Assembly (NCBI GenBank): GCA_029582155.1
Contig: CM055897.1
Span: 2,835,001-2,899,000, forward strand
Source of the DNA: Panopea generosa
Lineage: Eukaryota; Mollusca; Bivalvia; Adapedonta; Hiatellidae
Direction of reading: 5' to 3'
DNA: 64,000 nt
Below the pieces are notes generated by a model. It made no database searches and had not been told where the DNA came from. It saw nothing but the letters and a program-made list of their open reading frames with translations. Position numbers and translations under genes: made by a program. Position 1 is the stretch's first letter. Every line of letters begins with the position of its first letter. Positions 23,582-37,387 of this stretch are shown here, piece after piece.

Positions 23582-24716
23582 CATGGTGACGGGAGGTGGG
23601 GGGGGGGGGGGGGACACAGTACATGATGACGGAAGGTGGGGGTGGGTGGTGAGTGGGGACACAGAACATGGTGACGGGAGGTGGGGGTGGGTGGTGAGTG
23701 GGGACACAGAACATGGTGACGGAAGGTGGGGGTGGGTGGTGAGTTGGGACTCAGAACATGGTGACGTGAGGTGGGGGTGGGTAGGTGAGTGGGGACACAG
23801 AACATGGTGACGGAAGGTGGGGGTGGGTGGTGAGTGGGGACACAGAACATGGTGACGGGAGGTGGGGGTGGGTGGTGAGTGGGGACACAGAACATGGTGA
23901 CGGAAGGTGGGGGTGGGTGGTGAGTGGGGACACAGAACATGGTGACGGGAAGGTGGTGGTGGTGGGTGGGGACACAGTACATGGTGACGGGAGGTGGGGG
24001 TGGTGGGTGGGGACACAGTACATGGTGACGAGAGGTGGGGGTGGGTGGTGAGTGGGGACACAGAACATGGTGACGGGAGGTGGGGGTGGTGGGTGGGGAC
24101 ACAGAACATGGTGACGGGAGGTGGGAGTGGGTGGTGCTGACACAATACATGGTGACGGGAGGTGGGGGTGGTGGATGGGGACACAGAACATGGTGACGGG
24201 AGGTTGGGGCGGTGGGTGGGGGACACAGTACATGGTGACGGGAGGTGGGGGTGGTGGGTGGGGACACAGTACATGGTGACGGGAGGTGGTGGTGGTGGGT
24301 GGGGACACAGTAAATGGTGACGGGAGGTGGGGGTGGTGGGTGGGGACACAGTACATGGTGACGGGAGGTGGGGGTGGGTGGTGCTGACACAGTACATGGT
24401 GACGGGAGGTGGGGGTGGTGGGTGGCGACACAGAACATGGTGACGGGAGGTGGGGGCGGTGGGTGGGGACACAGTACATGGTGACGGGAGGTGGGGGTGG
24501 TGGGTGGGGACACAGTACATGGTGACGGGAGGTGGTGGTGGTGGGTGGGGACACAGTAAATGGTGACGGGAGGTGGGGGTGGTGGGTGGGGACACAGTAC
24601 ATGGTGACGGGAGGTGGGGGTGGTGAGTGGGGATACAGAACATGGTGACAGAAGGTGAGGGTGGTGGGTGGGAACACAGTACATGATGACGGAAGGTGGG
24701 GGTGGGTGGTGAGTGG
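23582..24716. repeat. 1.1-kb G-rich 41/45-bp minisatellite
   Basis: About 26 units with core ACATGGTGACGGGAGGTGGG followed by a GT/GGG-rich segment and GGGGACACAG. Units are mostly 45 bp left of about 23940 and 41 bp to the right. In the right part a six-unit block of about 247 bp is duplicated: the variant TGCTGACACA recurs at 24135 and 24382, and the variant AGTAAATGG at about 24309 and 24555. The 41-bp unit contains four G-runs of at least three with loops of 4, 4 and 1 bases, a canonical G-quadruplex pattern. The minus strand lacks stops, giving 300-384-codon Pro/Thr/His ORFs that I regard as spurious. Confidence 0.95.
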
Positions 24717-25605
24717 GCTTTATTTGGTAAAATAGAGTTTGTTTTTGCTACCCACCGTTACACGGCCAACGGTTTCGTTTTTTGTCAGCTAGCTAGATGA
24801 TATTCACAATTTACCTTTATTTCAAACAAACGTGATGCAAATATAGATATTAACAAATTATATTGATTAGACAGTTTTCTATTCCGTGGACAATACTGTG
24901 GAAATATAATTATATATTACGCATCTTAACGACCTATTCTCATATTTATTATAAATTAGCTGTATTTCATGAAAATATTGAACATAATAAAATAACGATT
25001 AGATATAAATACATTGTGCCAAAAAAGAAAGCATTAACAAACTTCGATTAACCACTCAACAATCGTTTACCTGCCCAGCCTGTAACACTTACCTGTAACA
25101 CTTACCTGTAACACTTACCAGCGACCTGTATAACGGACTTACGTAACCACTGCGCAATACTTTGTCAGCATTGCTATCACATATTCAATCGTTTGTTGGT
25201 TTTGTGTATTTCCCGCCGCCCATTCGATCCGATGGCCGACAGTGACCTGTTAAGTCAAATAAAACATGTTTACATAACGTGGTCAAGCATTGGAAGTGCT
25301 GTAATGTTACACAGTGTTGACCAAAATAGAAACACTGTTCACATAGTCATTGAATGGCTAAATAGGACAGATAAAATGACAAGTCTATCACACGCACGCA
25401 CGCAAGCACGCACGTACGCACGCACGCATGCACGCACGCATGTATACATATACTATATATATTAAATAAAAGTACAAAACTCATTAATGATTTTTTTCTT
25501 GCTTGACAAAATGTATGCATCGTAATTAAACAATTATGCAAATTTGGCTGAAAAATAAATTGCATCATGAATAATAAACAATACGAGATAGGGTTAGTAA
25601 TATAA
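24717..25605. other. Unassigned sequence with short simple repeats
   Basis: Contains three copies of a 13-bp TGTAACACTTACC repeat at 25081-25119 and an ACGC-type tract at about 25385-25445. No gene recognised. Confidence 0.6.
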
Positions 25606-26040
25606 CACCTGCTGCTGCAGATGATGTCTGTAATGATTATGGTAACGATGATGTTGATGAAGAAGATGATGATGACGGTTTGAATAGTGATGTAGTCTTT
25701 ATGATGACGATGATTGTGGTTTTGATTTTAATGATAATAATAATATATATATATATTATTTAAACTATTACTACTAGTAATAATAAAATGTAATAAAATA
25801 ATACTGATAATAAAAAAAATAGCAAAATATGTTTTATGTTTTACTACTTTTGCTACTACTACCACCACTACCACTGCCCTTGTCACTGCAACTGCTACTG
25901 CTGCTACTGATGCCGCGTTAACTACCGCTATCACTACAACCACCACCTCTACTACTACTACAACTAATAATAATACTGTTGTTATTACCACTGCTACTGC
26001 TGCTGCTGACACTGCCACTGCCGCTGGTACACAATCATTA
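25606..26040. repeat. Degenerate trinucleotide DNA
   Basis: GATGAT-type and ACCACTACTGCT-type triplets interrupted by an AT-rich core at 25735-25830. It looks like an eroded edge of the neighbouring CTA array. Confidence 0.75.
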
Positions 26041-27340
<1,300 letters not shown>

Positions 27341-28225
27341 GGTATGTTCTCACTTTCCAAAACTCTATTGTTTAAAATAGAAAAAAAGTAGGAAATGTAT
27401 TGTTTGGATATAATAATAGATTTAAGTAGTGATAATTACTCTGGTGGGCTATATTTTTAGAAAAAAAATGGTTACACTTTCTCCTTATTTTGATGAAAAG
27501 AACACGTAGAGTAACTGAATAATGCATTGCTATTTTTTCAATATAAACAAGCAATATTTAATTCACTAATCAGTACATTTTATAGTAAACTTTAATTATT
27601 TATGATTATCAGTGTATATATGTGTAGATAAAAACAAATTAGCCGGTAGTTTCATTTTTTTGTTTTGATTTTAGCATTGCAGCCTCTGTTACTGCAGTTC
27701 CAGTAACTATTTTCACGTTTCCTTGTTTTGAGACTGAACATGAATTCATTATGCACCATGACTGTTTTCTATGAACCCAATGTTGACTTGCACATTTGCC
27801 ATATTGGCATGAATGATAATGAACTACTAAACATGACCCAATATATAGGCACTAAAATGATGATTAGCCTTCTTGTTTGTATTACAGTAAAAAACTTTAA
27901 CTTGGTTTTTGTAATTATCAATTTTAATCACATTTAAGTGACCCCTGGTCATTTCGTTTGTAACATTAGATATATGATTATTTAGTTATTCATTAACCTA
28001 ATCACCCCAATCAGTCCTTTAATTATCCCATCAGTAAATTGCTTAATTTTCAATCCACTAATTATTTATATATATATATATATTCTCTCTATTTCCTCCA
28101 TTAAGTAAATTATGAACATAGAATGGTAACAATAAATATGAAATGTGCAAATTATACAGCATTATGTGTGAACAAGTATATATGTTTACTGGGAATATAA
28201 ACAAATATTATATACATATAACATG
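27341..28225. other. Unassigned AT-rich sequence
   Basis: No gene recognised; only a short TA tract near 28068-28082. Confidence 0.5.
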
Positions 28226-28228
28226 AAA

Positions 28229-28230
<2 letters not shown>

Positions 28231-28322
<92 letters not shown>

Positions 28323-28345
28323 GGGGCAGGCAGGCAGGCAGGCAA
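28231..28345. repeat. (GA)n microsatellite followed by (GGCA)n
   Basis: About 85 bp of GA with one interruption near 28274, then a short G run and five GGCA units. Confidence 0.97.
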
Positions 28346-28743
28346 CTGTGCCAATTGTTGCATAATCGTTACAGAATATTTCAATACCTATTATTCGTTC
28401 ATCTGCGATCTCGTCCATGTTTATAAGTGCAAATTCAAGAGAGGATTTATACATGATTAAAAACCACTTTTAAAAAAAATATCAGTCATATTGCATATTA
28501 TTTATCATAATAAATTATTGCTTGCCTTATACATAATTTGTGATCGCTTTTATTTTCAATTTTAATGAGCAGTGTAGAAAAACACAGGTAATTTGAAGGC
28601 GCGAAGTGGAAAGTTGGGAACATGAGATTGTTTGCATAGGTGCTAAATTAAAAGGTTGCGAAAGTGAGATACAACCTACTACTAATACTATTGATAGTGA
28701 TTGTTTTTCATCTATAAGGCGAATGGACAGTATTTCTGGTAAA

Positions 28744-29515
28744 GGATGAAACAAACTACGCACCTACCGCTTATTTAAATCTAATTTTGAAGTTGAAAAT
28801 TATTGTAAAATTATATTACCTTTAAAGCACAGGTCTGCTTTTAGTAAGTTTCGTTGTGGCTGTTGCCCCAGTAAGAATTGAGACCGGTAGATATGACCAT
28901 CTCAAATTAGAAGATAGAAAATATCCCTTTTGTAACACAGTGGAAGATGAAAGTCATGTTATTTTCAGAATGTCATCTTTAAAATGATCTTAGAAATATT
29001 TAATTTGAAAAAGCAGCTGCAATTAATGATAATTTTAATAATTTCAAATGTTGATAAGACAGAATTCTTATTTTCCCACTCTTCTTTGATTCGTGTTTGT
29101 GCCAAAACCTGTTTTAACATATTACAAAGACGTGCATTTTACCTCTGTAAATAATGCATTTTTTTGTTTTATATGTATAATGTTACCTTTTTATCAACTC
29201 CTATGTGTATGCTGCAAATCAGTTCTTTTCTGATCTGATCAGAGGGGATAATCGATACTTTAAGATAGTTTTATATTGCGCACTAGTGCTTTTGTTTTCT
29301 TGTCAGAATTTTAAAATGTTGTTTATCTTAATACTTTTTTAATAGCTCTTACACATAGTCTTATTATGTGAATAAATAATTGTATTTTGCATTGTGTGAT
29401 AGTCTCTTGTAATTCATATATTTGAGTGACTATGTACATATACTGTATGATAATAATGTTATTGTTATTGCGATGTACGTAGATGAGACTGAAATAAAGA
29501 TTAAATATTATATAT
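28744..29515 (+). mobile_element. LINE 3' fragment (CR1-like), ORF2 C-terminus plus 3' UTR
   Basis: The translation has LRTYRLFK, then KHRSAFSKFRCG, then (after a one-base frameshift) RIETGRYDHLKLEDRKYPFC and DESHV. This ordered set (LRTY-LFK, FR-G, R-ETGRY, R-C-C, D-HV) is the C-terminal tail after the reverse transcriptase in CR1-like non-LTR elements. Expected cysteines are partly lost (YPFC). It is followed by a 3' UTR and an AATAAA at 29493, where homology would end. The copy is strongly 5'-truncated and non-functional. Confidence 0.8.
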
Positions 29516-29689
29516 ATTTACTACTTCTACTATTTTAACAACCATTTCTACGATTGATGTAATTTCTACTATTACTTCTACTATCGCTAAAAAATAACAT
29601 GTCCAATACCGTACACCATGCGTGGTCATATATATTAAAACGCTGGTTATCGATATATATCATTGGTTCCCAACAAATAACAGGTTATA

Positions 29690-29955
29690 TATGGCATGTC
29701 CAGTTTTATTGGTGGAGGATGCCCTTTATATGAATGTGAGAAGAACCACCGTCCTTCCGCAAGCTACTGGCAAACTTCCTCACATACAGTTTTTTTACCT
29801 AGCTGGACTCGAACCCACGACCTCAGCGATGAGAGATAACTAGTCGGTAGCCAATCGCGCCTTACTCGGACACGGACGGGTCTTTCTGAACTTCCAATGG
29901 ATATGAGATAACAAAGCAAATCAGATGAAAAGATCCAATAACACAAGTCCTGCAT
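29690..29955 (-). mobile_element. tRNA-SINE with core domain
   Basis: On the minus strand, the head GTCCGAGTAAGGCGCGATTG with GGCTACCGACTAG resembles an A-box region, and GTGGGTTCGAGTCCAGC is a B box. The body GTGAGGAAGTTTGCCAGTAG, CTTGCGGAAGGACGGTGGTT and CTCCACCAATAAAACTGG matches a core-SINE body I associate with molluscs. The T-arm does not pair well, so it is not a functional tRNA. The plus-strand translation LAGLEPTTSAMRDN is the usual SINE-head artefact. Confidence 0.75.
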
Positions 29956-30225
29956 TATTCCAAATTCATATCGACAAGTAATATAATAGTAGGTGTGTGT
30001 GTGTGTGCTTCAACAGAAAAATGTAAAAGGCAATCAATGTTACTCATCTATTCCCCGATCTGTATAACAAGCAGATCATAATCTGCACATACACCACAAC
30101 AACCCTGCGGTCAGTTCGACCTGAAACTGACCAGCAATCGCATATCACTACGCCGTGCGCTTGCGTGAAATAACCGCTTGTTACGCGATAATTGAACGGT
30201 CATTTCTGAAGTGCAACCATTTCCA
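29956..30225. other. Sequence upstream of the bZIP gene
   Basis: A short GT tract lies at 29993-30007. Otherwise nothing is recognised; distal promoter elements may lie here but I cannot support any. Confidence 0.4.
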
Positions 30226-30230
30226 AAGAT

Positions 30231-30238
30231 TATATAAG
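30231..30238 (+). promoter_or_regulatory. Candidate TATA box of the bZIP gene
   Basis: TATATAAG lies 785 bp before the start codon. It would place a transcription start near 30262 and make exon 1 run to 30548. TATA-like strings are common in AT-rich DNA, so this is a weak prediction. Confidence 0.3.
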
Positions 30239-30548
30239 CGAATCTAATGAGATATAAATGGATATCTGAAATAAAGAATTAGAGTTAGAGGCAATGTCAG
30301 CTGACCATGTTCGCAACATTATAGCGGATACACATCGTCATACTCTCCGCGCTTTATGCATAGATTGTGCAAGAGGGTCAAGTTGAGTTCACTCTAACTC
30401 TGGTTGATATAAGCTATGGTCATTGGCTGACCAGTGCATTAAGTGTTGGTCAGTAGGAGGATCATATTGTACAACTGTAATAACGGAGAATTTACACACA
30501 TCAAAGTGAAATCTGGACCTTACCGCACTGGCTGTGTGAATGAAAACT

Positions 30549-31014
30549 GTAAGTCACAGACTTTGTTTTAGTGTTAGTAAACATTTAAAACATTTAATTG
30601 GGAACTTATTGTACTGTTATATTGTTGATTTGATTTGTTTCACACATTCATGAATTGAATCATAACTGCTTTATACATATCCTAAACTATTAAACGTTTT
30701 TGTTCATGTGATATTTTTAATAACAGGTAAAGTTTGGTGATTTCCACTGTTCTAAATACTCGATTTTGAAACTATACCCGTGATATATAGATTTTATACA
30801 TAACATCGGCGAAGGTAAATAAACGTTTTAAAAGACATGTCACAAAATGTCAAAGAATGTACTTTAAAATGGGAATTTCAAAATTGTTTTATTGTTGAGG
30901 AAGTAATGAGAAAGAGATGTTTTACGTATTAGGTCACGTTACACTTTCAGTAATTATTCAAATATCCGGTTTATGAAGTAGTTGTTATTTATATTTGTGT
31001 TTGTTTAATTTCAG
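30549..31014 (+). other. Predicted 5'-UTR intron of the bZIP gene
   Basis: Donor ACT|GTAAGT at 30549 and a T-rich acceptor TTTAATTTCAG ending at 31014 give a 466-bp intron placed 8 nt before the start codon. Translating back through the junction, the frame stays open to about 30443 but contains no ATG, so exon 1 would be non-coding in the main frame. A four-codon upstream ORF (ATG at 30540) would be completed across the junction and stop 2 nt before the main ATG. Confidence 0.55.
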
Positions 31015-31022
31015 ATATAAAA

Positions 31023-31805
31023 ATGTGTGACGCAGTGTTGGACTTGTCGGCGAAGTTCACGTCGTCGGACGGTGGATATTCCCGACGGTCTCTCTCAAAT
31101 GGCACACCACCATCACCTCACACCCCCAGGACACCGATTCGTCATACGTCGTCTTCCGACGGCAACGACAGCGACTCGTCTCTACCAAGCTCTGCAATAA
31201 AACCAGTAGCTGGTCCGGTACCGACAAGATTGCGAGATTCGCCGGTATCGGGCCCGGAGATTCACGATCAGCCAGATTCACCATCGTCACCGACGCTCTC
31301 ATCCGCCGGCGAAAATCGACCGTTTAAATCTTACCCAATGGACTCAATGGCGAATTTGTTTGCCTCTCAATCGTCATCATTATTATCTGGTCAATCATCT
31401 GCATTGCCGACGATGGGTCTTCCCGTCGGTTTAGGAATATCATCACTATATGACACTAATTCGTCGTTTCCGTCGTTTCCAATCACCCCATTAACATCTC
31501 ATTTGTTGCAAAGAAAACGCAGGGCTGAAAGTCGAACACATGGACATAGTGACAATACATCAGATTCCGAAAGTAAAAAACTGAAACATGTGCCTGAAGA
31601 AAAGAAAGATGGATCCTACTGGGAAAGAAGAAGAAAAAACAATGAGGCAGCAAAGAGATCACGTGACACGCGTAGACAAAAGGAAGAAGAAATAGCAATG
31701 AGGGCAGCGTTCTTGGAACAAGAAAATTTAAAATTGCGTGCCCAAGTGGCCATATTGAAAAATGAAACAGCTAAATTACACTATATGTTATATAACAGAT
31801 TATGA
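31023..31805 (+). CDS. PAR/CES-2-like bZIP transcription factor
   Basis: A 260-residue protein in one uninterrupted exon, predicted to bind DNA as a nuclear dimer. Residues about 195-220 form the basic region: [20 protein letters not shown] contains the NxAAxxSR DNA-contact signature. A zipper follows with leucines at 231, 238, 245 and 252, and the protein ends eight residues later. The [15 protein letters not shown] and [12 protein letters not shown] segments are characteristic of the PAR family (HLF, TEF, DBP) with fly giant and worm CES-2. NFIL3/E4BP4 shares the basic region but differs in the zipper. I cannot identify a PAR domain, so CES-2/giant-like is as likely as true PAR. The first 160 residues are Ser/Pro-rich and low complexity with several S/T-P sites (residues 28-38), followed by a basic patch QRKRR (163-167), a possible nuclear localisation signal. 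Family members commonly recognise TTAYGTAA-type sites; the target genes here are unknown. The start is the first in-frame ATG after a good splice acceptor. GC content is higher than the flanks, as expected of real coding DNA. Confidence 0.93.
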   Translation: MCDAVLDLSAKFTSSDGGYSRRSLSNGTPPSPHTPRTPIRHTSSSDGNDSDSSLPSSAIKPVAGPVPTRLRDSPVSGPEIHDQPDSPSSPTLSSAGENRPFKSYPMDSMANLFASQSSSLLSGQSSALPTMGLPVGLGISSLYDTNSSFPSFPITPLTSHLLQRKRRAESRTHGHSDNTSDSESKKLKHVPEEKKDGSYWERRRKNNEAAKRSRDTRRQKEEEIAMRAAFLEQENLKLRAQVAILKNETAKLHYMLYNRL

Positions 31806-32460
31806 TCGCAGAGTGACGCAGCCAGTGTAGAAGATGTGTTAATGTGTTTATAGAGAATAGCAACAATTTAATATATGTATATTGATATTAAAAAAAAGTT
31901 TAACCTTTTGTCTTTTAAGACAAAGGAACTATACACCTGATAATACCTCATTGGGCTAAGTTTGGTGCATGTTTGCTTTGTCTGCGAGGGATGGTCAATC
32001 TGCAATGTGTGACTGATTGTGTGAATTATACTAAGTGCTGTTTGTCATCATTGTTGTGCTATACATGTCGACGGCGAGGATATATAACTGGAAACTGTGC
32101 TGTGAATACGTAGTTGGATCAAAGTTTGGTATTGTAAATTTAAGGACTTATATAGAGAAGGAATAGCAACTGACTTAGATGTTATGAACGCTAGCGTATT
32201 CACGCAAAATCTCGGGAAATCTCGTTTTCAGTTATCCTAACTTCAGCTCATCTCAGAAATACAAATTAACAAGTATTTTTGTTTACACAATAGAATTCTC
32301 TACAAAATGAGATGTATATACATGTAGGTAATTATGTAATTAATAGGGTTCAAACAATTATTTCCTTTTATGGTTATTATCTTAGAGATCTCGTATGTAA
32401 TTTAAGATTGATATTTGTAACAAGGTGATAACAATTTTAATAAAACAGAAGTATTAAGGT
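31806..32460 (+). other. Predicted 3' UTR of the bZIP gene
   Basis: AT-rich, no ORF, ending near the first well-placed AATAAA (32439-32444). AT-rich DNA offers later signals too, for example an AATAAA near 34976, so a longer 3' UTR is possible. Confidence 0.5.
32439..32444 (+). terminator. Candidate polyadenylation signal
   Basis: AATAAA 634 bp after the stop codon. Confidence 0.45.
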
Positions 32461-34990
32461 AGTTTAGTATAATGTTACTCACCAATGCTATTTTATAAAC
32501 ATTTAGTAGACAGATGCATGTTGCCAGTCCTTCTATACAAGTCCTTGTAAATCAGAGCATACTGGAAAAATGTTGTCTGATACCAGTTGATACAATTTAG
32601 TTTTTTACTTTATCATTTTCTGTCTACTCTGGCTAAAACAATATCCGTTAGAGATTATTTTGTTTTCTTCTTCAAAATTGTCACTGATAAATGCAAACAT
32701 ACGTGACACAAATGCAAAAATAAGAATAAACATGTATTGACTCCCCTCCAGTTTAAGGAATGGAATTGAGTTGCAGTTTAGACGTATGCTTTATGTCTGT
32801 ACGGATGAGATTGTTTTTTCCTTTACAAATTGAAATGTGCTAATTTATTGTTTATAAGATATTTACTATTTTTTGGACACAACAAAGCGACTTTTGTTTT
32901 CTGTTCTTACATACTAATTCAAACATTGGATTAATGTAATGTTTTATTAAGGTTATCATTCAAGTTTAGTTCTAACGGTGATCTAAATTTGATAAAATGG
33001 TTGAGATCTTTACGGGTATTTGTGTGCTACAAGGCAGGTATATGTTGACATGTTTACATGTATTTGTGTGCTTCAAGTCAGCTATATGTTGACATGTCTG
33101 TGTGCGATCAACGTTTATGTTTTGTGTTTAACTCTTGTATCTCAGGGATCTACAGTGCTCAAACCCATAAACTTACACATAATTTGTTAATTCGCATGCT
33201 TTATTGACCGAACATTGAAGCATAATTGTACTGACGTGTTTATATATTGTTTAAATAACGTAATTCGGTGTATCAATTATTCAATTTTTTAAATAATGTT
33301 GTTTTGGTCACATTTCAACTTATATAAAGTATATGGAATAACTGTTGATTTTATGAAATACCATTTGTATCATCAAGTGAATACTTAACAAGTGAAATAC
33401 AATTGATATTTCATTTTATCATTATTTTTTTTATTTTATAATGCAAAACAATTAAATTACCATTTTTATATAACTCAGCAATCAAACATAATTCATTGAG
33501 ACATCTCTATAAGTCACGAAAAAGCATAAAATAAATCAAATTTATTTCACATGACATTATACAAGTTTACAAATATATTTATATCTTTTACCAAGTATGT
33601 AACTAACATGTAATACGAAACAGATATCGGACATATTCGAACTTCTAAAATCAACAATGTTTTATTTCATTTAATTGATTTTGTTTTAGTTCTAAAAAGT
33701 TTTGTTTTTAATTTATAAATTCACATTTGGTTTTAATTATGAAAACTTCAGTTTTGATTTATTACGTCGCTTTTGGTTTTAGTTACTTCTCTTTCAGTTG
33801 GTAACTATTTGATACATGGTTGGCGTGCCCAGTTCAATGAAAATACGCTTTTATCTCTTTTTCCCTTATGAAGTTATTTTGTGTGTCTAGAACCACGTGA
33901 CTATTTTTTGTTTGTTTTATTTCGAACAGAAGTGCTTACAGTGTACAGAGTATGGAATTGTAATACAGACCTATTTTAATTAATTGTTATCAGCAGAGCG
34001 TATATCTACCACTCAACACTGTTTTAATGTATATTTATCATAACGAATCTCATTTCTATTTACAATTTATATTTGTTTAAGATATTTATCTTTAAACTTA
34101 ACACCCTCCTACAATCTTTAAACTTTACACTTTTAATACAAGACGTAAAAATAGAACAAATAGAAGTAAGAAAAGCATTTTGAACAAGTTTCTCTTAATT
34201 GAATAACAATGCGGTACGACATTCATCAATAAAAACGGAGGAATAAACGATAATAAATAACAAATACATACAAACACTAGATTAAAATGTATAATTGGTC
34301 TTTTTTCGGTATGTCTTAAAAGAACTTTGATGAAATTTGATTTTTTTAGGGATTATTTGATAAGTGTAAACTATTAATTTTTCAGATTGTAATAAAATAT
34401 TAAAATGTTAACACCAATAAACCATTGTATTATGAACGTTATACCCATATAGAGGCAATGATTGAATTCTTATTTTTTTGCTAACGTCTGTGGCAGCTTT
34501 TACAATGCATTGCGACAGTCGTACGAAAGACATACACAGTTAACTCATATGCCGTTACTGTATTTTCTTAACAAATCCATAACAACACATTTAAGAGGAT
34601 TTAATAGTTTTGAATTACACAAAACACATCAATACAACCTTATGTCGGTTAAATAAATATCAGCAATTAGAATTTTAATCTAGTGTATGGAATATTTGCA
34701 ATTATTTTTGTCTTATATATGTGTTTCTAAATGTTCGACATTATTTGTATGTAACTTTATGTTGGACATATATTTTCTTATTTACCATGAAAGTGGCCTA
34801 CATTTTGTTTAAGTGTCCGAAAACGTTAATTATATATTGCTGCAAACATATATGTTACGCAGCAACACCATTCGTGCTCATCTTGCTATATGTGTGCATG
34901 TGATACAAATGTGTATACATGTGTTAAATCCATTGTCGCTTTTATCATTTATGTACTGTTAAACATTTCGTATGAAAATAAAAGTAACAA
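32461..34990. other. Unassigned AT-rich sequence downstream of the bZIP gene
   Basis: No ORF with motif content and no tandem structure. Small ORFs near 34462 and 34721 look random. Confidence 0.5.
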
Positions 34991-34994
34991 ATAT

Positions 34995-35415
34995 TACATT
35001 TGTGTTCTTATTATTAGTTGTAATACTGTCATCATTTACACATAACATAAACAAACATGTATTTTTACTGCTTTAATTCAAATATTACATTAAACATTAT
35101 TGTACCATGAGTTGTAATATTACCATTAACACATAACATATACAAACATATATTTCTTCTGGCTGATCTCAGATAAGCATCAAATATTATTGTCCACACG
35201 TTGTGGCAGTATTGCCACAAACATATTATACCACATACATAATATTTCTACTAGTAAATCTCAACTTATCATCAAATATTGCATCGCAATCATGTCCATA
35301 TGTTGCAATATTATCATAAACAAATTCAAACATATACAAAAATATATTTCTACTGGTTAATCTCAGCTTGGTATTAAATATTGCATTAATACCAAGTCCA
35401 TATATCTAATATTTA
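34995..35415. repeat. Four degenerate direct repeats of ~110 bp
   Basis: The landmarks ACACATAACAT-ACAAACAT, TATTTCTACTG, TAATCTCAGCTT, ATCAAATATT and TTGTAATATTA recur in order about every 105-115 bp. They are strongly diverged, so this is an old tandem duplication. Confidence 0.65.
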
Positions 35416-36415
35416 TAGCAATGACTACCACCAAGTCACGTTAAAACATGCTTAGCTTATTATATCACAAACAGAAATATTGAAAAGTCAAAACAGTGTC
35501 ATATACTAACCTAAATAACTAATTCGTCAATAGAGGAAACTGGCGAACTTGTGCAATCGTTTCGATTGGATTATTTATTTGTTTATGTAATACGAGGTAA
35601 AAGATTAATTCGTTCAAAAGAGGCTTAATTATTGCTCATAGATTAAACACAGTTTTGATATTGTTTGAAGAAAATCTTAATAAGCAAATACAACATTTAA
35701 TGTAATAGTTCTTTCATACGGACGAGGCTACAGAAGGTCGTGACCGCCGATAGTTGCAAGTTACGCCAGCATTACACAAGACTATCGATCCGGGTTTGCA
35801 GCCTTTACAAAACATTGCATAACCTGTTGGATGAACTCTTGACCAGGGCTTATGTCCATAATTTCAATAGTATTTAGAAGGTTACATAAGACAGGATTCA
35901 CTTTACGTTTGCTCCCAAACGGCACAAGATAATAACAGTTAAACCAAATGTTACCCAATATCAGCTATTACTGGACATCCCAGTGTTCGATATAAACTTG
36001 CAGGTAAAGAGTTCACTTCTTTATGTAGAATTAATTTGAAGAGGTGCAGCCGTGTTAATAATTAAGTGAATAAAATATCAAATCAATTATGATATAATTA
36101 CTAAATAAAGCAAACATATTCTACCCTGTCAATAAAATATGTTACATAAACTTTAAGTTAATGATGTGTAATTACCCACAGGTCTAGTTCTATATCACCA
36201 CCATCTAATGTTGTAGATATATACAAAAAAAAAACGATAAAAATAAAAATAAGATACTTGTGAATGAAATAATGAAAACAGCAAAATGGAATTACAAGAA
36301 ATTACTTTATTTTTAAATGTTTTAAAAAGTAAAGCTTTATAATTAACTAATTGTACACATTTTACATTGTGTTATTTCGAAATACCAATTTAAATATTTA
36401 ATAACTAAATGCCTC
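35416..36415. other. Unassigned sequence
   Basis: No gene, repeat or RNA recognised. Confidence 0.5.
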
Positions 36416-36417
36416 TC

Positions 36418-37015
36418 TCTATTATTACACTGTGTACGTGCTTGTTGATGTATTACACTGTGTACGTGTTGGTTAAATCATTACATATGTACATGTTCGT
36501 TAAAGTATTACACGTGTACATGTTTGTTAAATAATTACACTGTGTACATATTTGTTAAATTAAAACACTGTGTACATGTTTGATTAATTATTACACTGTG
36601 TACATATTTGTTGAATTATTACTCCGTGTACATGTTTGATAAATTATTACACTGTGTACATATTTGTCAATTATTATTCCGTGTACATATTTGTTAAATT
36701 ATTACACTATGTACACATTTGTTAAATTATTACTCCGTATACATATTTGTTAAATTATTATTCCGTGTATATATTTGTTAAATTATTACACTATGTACAT
36801 GTTTGTTAAATTATTACACTATGTACATGTCTGTTAATTTATTACACTATGTACATATTTGTTAAATGAAAACTCTGTGTACATATTTTTTTAAATTATA
36901 ACATTATGTACATACTTGTTAAATTGTTACACTATGTAAATATTTGTTAAAGTATTACACTGTGTACATATTTGTTTAATTATTACACTGTGTACATGTT
37001 TGTTCAATTATTACA
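36418..37015. repeat. 28-bp minisatellite
   Basis: About 21 units with core ATTACACTGTGTACATATTT followed by GTTAAATT. Main variants are ACTCCGT for ACTGTGT or ACTATGT, and ACATG for ACATA. Confidence 0.95.
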
Positions 37016-37387
37016 TGTTTAGTACTGGAAGTTGTCAGAGGCGGAGTTACTAGGATGGCAGCGATTCTTCTAAAATTATGGAATCGCGCAATAATGTCGG
37101 TACCGGGTTAAAGCATGTTTTTTTTTATCATAAATATTTGTTTCCAGATCGCCCACTTAGTGGTAAAATGTGCTATGTTCCTTGTATGTTTCTATTTTCA
37201 CATGGACATAGACTGTTTTACTATTGAGAGGGCGTAATTTACTACTGTGTTCTAAATTAGCGTTAAAACACCATACACGAGTATTATTAGAAAGTCACAC
37301 TTCTGCAGTTCAGCAATCATCACAAACTATACGAATATCCACACCCGTTTACAACATCATTATGTGATACTTATGCAATACTAAAAT
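37016..37387. other. Unassigned sequence
   Basis: Nothing recognised. Confidence 0.45.

Noticed and set aside
23530-24684. 384-codon Pro/Thr/His-rich ORF on the minus strand
   Set aside because: All three minus frames are open because the G-rich minisatellite lacks stop complements. The 41-bp period is not a multiple of three, and no start context or conservation supports it.
29795-29880. tRNA gene on the minus strand
   Set aside because: A and B boxes are present but the T-arm does not pair properly, no complete cloverleaf forms, and the sequence continues into a SINE core, so it is a SINE head.
31057-31302. 81-codon minus-strand ORF under the bZIP gene
   Set aside because: Antisense shadow of the real coding sequence.
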